In this document: positions 6,340 to 6,929 of the stretch, one piece after another
Position numbering within the stretch: the stretch's first letter is position 1
How the letters are laid out: each line of letters starts with the position of its first letter
DNA from: Ectopseudomonas composti
GTDB lineage: Bacteria > Pseudomonadota > Gammaproteobacteria > Pseudomonadales > Pseudomonadaceae
Reading direction: 5' to 3'
NCBI GenBank assembly: GCA_946886245.1
Contig: CAMPIF010000230.1
Span: forward strand, 1-6,929
Length of the DNA: 6,929 nt
Made by a program: the position numbers and the translations under genes
Notes under the pieces: generated by a model
Databases searched by the model: none
What the model was told of the DNA's origin: nothing
The model's input: only the letters and a program-made list of their open reading frames with translations

Positions 6340-6423
6340 ATGCGCACCAATCGCCCTTCGAGTCACAACCGGATTAGCGCAACGAGGGCCAGCAGCCGTG
6401 CGCAGGGCGTACCTACGGCCTGA
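6340..6423 (+). CDS. Possible 27-aa small ORF with strong Shine-Dalgarno
   Basis: ATG at 6340 is preceded by GGAGGG (6328-6333) with GGAGG seven nt before the start, the strongest plus-strand ribosome site in the window. The 27-aa product begins MRTNRPSSHNRISATRASSR, is basic and Ser/Thr/Arg-rich, has no membrane segment or signal peptide, and I recognise no family. Its last 11 bases overlap the 3' end of the opposite-strand regulator. The start codon falls in the loop of a possible GGTGC/GCACC hairpin (6332-6348). No promoter was found; it could only be expressed from smpB read-through or an unseen start. It may be a chance ORF. Confidence 0.25.
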   Translation: MRTNRPSSHNRISATRASSRAQGVPTA

Positions 6424-6929
6424 TAGCCCCGCGCCGCTGCGCCCGTTCCACCCGCCGCGCCTCCAATTGCACCTCCGACAGCACTTCCTGCACATAGTCG
6501 ATGTGCTGATTGGATAGCTCGCGGGCCTCTTCCGCGCGCCCTTCGATGATCGCCTGGTACAGCGCGCGATGCTGCCCGATCAGCATGTCGCGGGTCTCTT
6601 CGCGCTGGGCATACATGCCACCGATGTTGGTCACCACGTTGCGCTTGAGCAGATCGAACAGACCACGAATGGTGTGCAGCAGCACCGCGTTGTGGCTGGC
6701 TTCGGCGATGGCCAGGTGGAAATTGGCGTCGGCCGCGCCCTCCTGCGCGCGGGTCACTTTGCCGCTGCGGCTGTAGCAATCCTGTAGCGCCGCGAAGGCT
6801 TCGCCGAGGCGCTGGCGATCCAGTTCGGTGGCGCGTTGCGCTGCGTAGAACGCGCACGAGCCTACCAGCGTGTGCCGGAACTCGAGCAGGACGCGCTGCG
6901 CGTCCGGGTTGCATTCCAACAGGTGCAAC
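6413..6929 (-). CDS. lldR: GntR/FadR-family (FCD) regulator, probably LldR (C-terminal part)
   Basis: The C-terminal ligand-binding domain of a FadR-subfamily GntR transcription factor; 172 codons including the stop are visible and the N-terminal winged-helix DNA-binding domain lies beyond the right edge. The all-helical FCD domain shows the expected metal/carboxylate ligands: Asp and His in ADANFHLAIAEASHN, His in IGQHRALYQAI, and His in SNQHIDYVQEVL. The HLAIAEASHN block and the LLHTIRGLFDLL that follows it closely resemble E. coli LldR, which responds to lactate. E. coli GlcC (glycolate) aligns well in the last third, so GlcC is the main alternative. In P. aeruginosa the gene next to smpB is the lldR of the lldPDE lactate operon, which favours LldR; finding lldP or glcD to the right would settle it. 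The TTG at 6926-6928 is internal and not a start. Confidence 0.72.
   Translation of the reverse strand, partial: LHLLECNPDAQRVLLEFRHTLVGSCAFYAAQRATELDRQRLGEAFAALQDCYSRSGKVTRAQEGAADANFHLAIAEASHNAVLLHTIRGLFDLLKRNVVTNIGGMYAQREETRDMLIGQHRALYQAIIEGRAEEARELSNQHIDYVQEVLSEVQLEARRVERAQRRGAIRP

Larger units (their letters stand above)
6198..6412. other. smpB-regulator intergenic stretch
   Basis: This 215-bp interval between convergent smpB and the FCD regulator holds the heptad repeats, the nested hairpins and the small ORF listed separately. No tmRNA, tRNA, promoter or T-tailed terminator was recognised, so how the two convergent transcripts end is not evident. Confidence 0.6.

Noticed and set aside
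6198..6412. tmRNA (ssrA) gene next to smpB, as in E. coli
   Set aside because: No alanine-tRNA-like acceptor ends, no tag-peptide reading frame and insufficient length (215 bp, against about 350 nt for tmRNA).
6926..6928. TTG as the start of the FCD regulator
   Set aside because: The frame stays open to the window edge and the N-terminal DNA-binding domain would be missing, so this is an internal leucine codon of a truncated gene.

Overview
The window is a chromosomal core region of a high-GC gammaproteobacterium, almost certainly a Pseudomonas (stutzeri/mendocina/aeruginosa-like). The assignment rests on near-identity of several products to remembered Pseudomonas proteins (Fur with a single-cysteine HHDHMVCVD motif, OmlA/BamE, SmpB) and on gene order matching the P. 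aeruginosa grpE-recN-fur-omlA-rnfH-ratA-smpB-regulator block. No mobile element, CRISPR array, rRNA or tRNA was seen.

Layout. (1) 1-420, minus: 5' part of grpE, running off the left edge. (2) 421-577: divergent control region with a sigma-32-type heat-shock promoter for grpE and a LexA-overlapped sigma-70-type promoter for recN, back to back. (3) 578-2254, plus: recN. (4) 2255-2337: REP-like palindrome and bidirectional terminator between the convergent recN and fur. (5) 2338-2742, minus: fur, divergent from (6) 2837-3355, plus: bamE/omlA, with a compact intergenic region. (7) 3367-3397: bidirectional terminator. (8) 3425-5576, minus: a tight three-gene cluster, transcribed as an NSS-family sodium-dependent transporter, then ratA, then rnfH. 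(9) 5577-5714: divergent promoters. (10) 5715-6197, plus: smpB, with a perfect TATAAT box ending 9 nt before its start codon, so the mRNA is probably leaderless or nearly so. (11) 6198-6412: GC-rich intergenic stretch with heptad repeats, nested hairpins and a 27-codon ORF with a strong Shine-Dalgarno. (12) 6413-6929, minus: C-terminal part of a GntR/FadR-family (FCD) regulator, probably LldR, running off the right edge.

Functionally the region groups quality-control and stress genes: protein folding (GrpE), DNA break repair (RecN), iron homeostasis (Fur), outer-membrane assembly (BamE), ribosome-associated RatA with RnfH, and ribosome rescue (SmpB). The transporter and the carbon-source regulator are the metabolic outliers. 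No clearly new biological system was found. The points most worth a second look are the near-leaderless smpB, the transporter translationally packed against ratA-rnfH, the smpB-lldR intergenic stretch with its small ORF, and the back-to-back heat-shock/SOS promoters.
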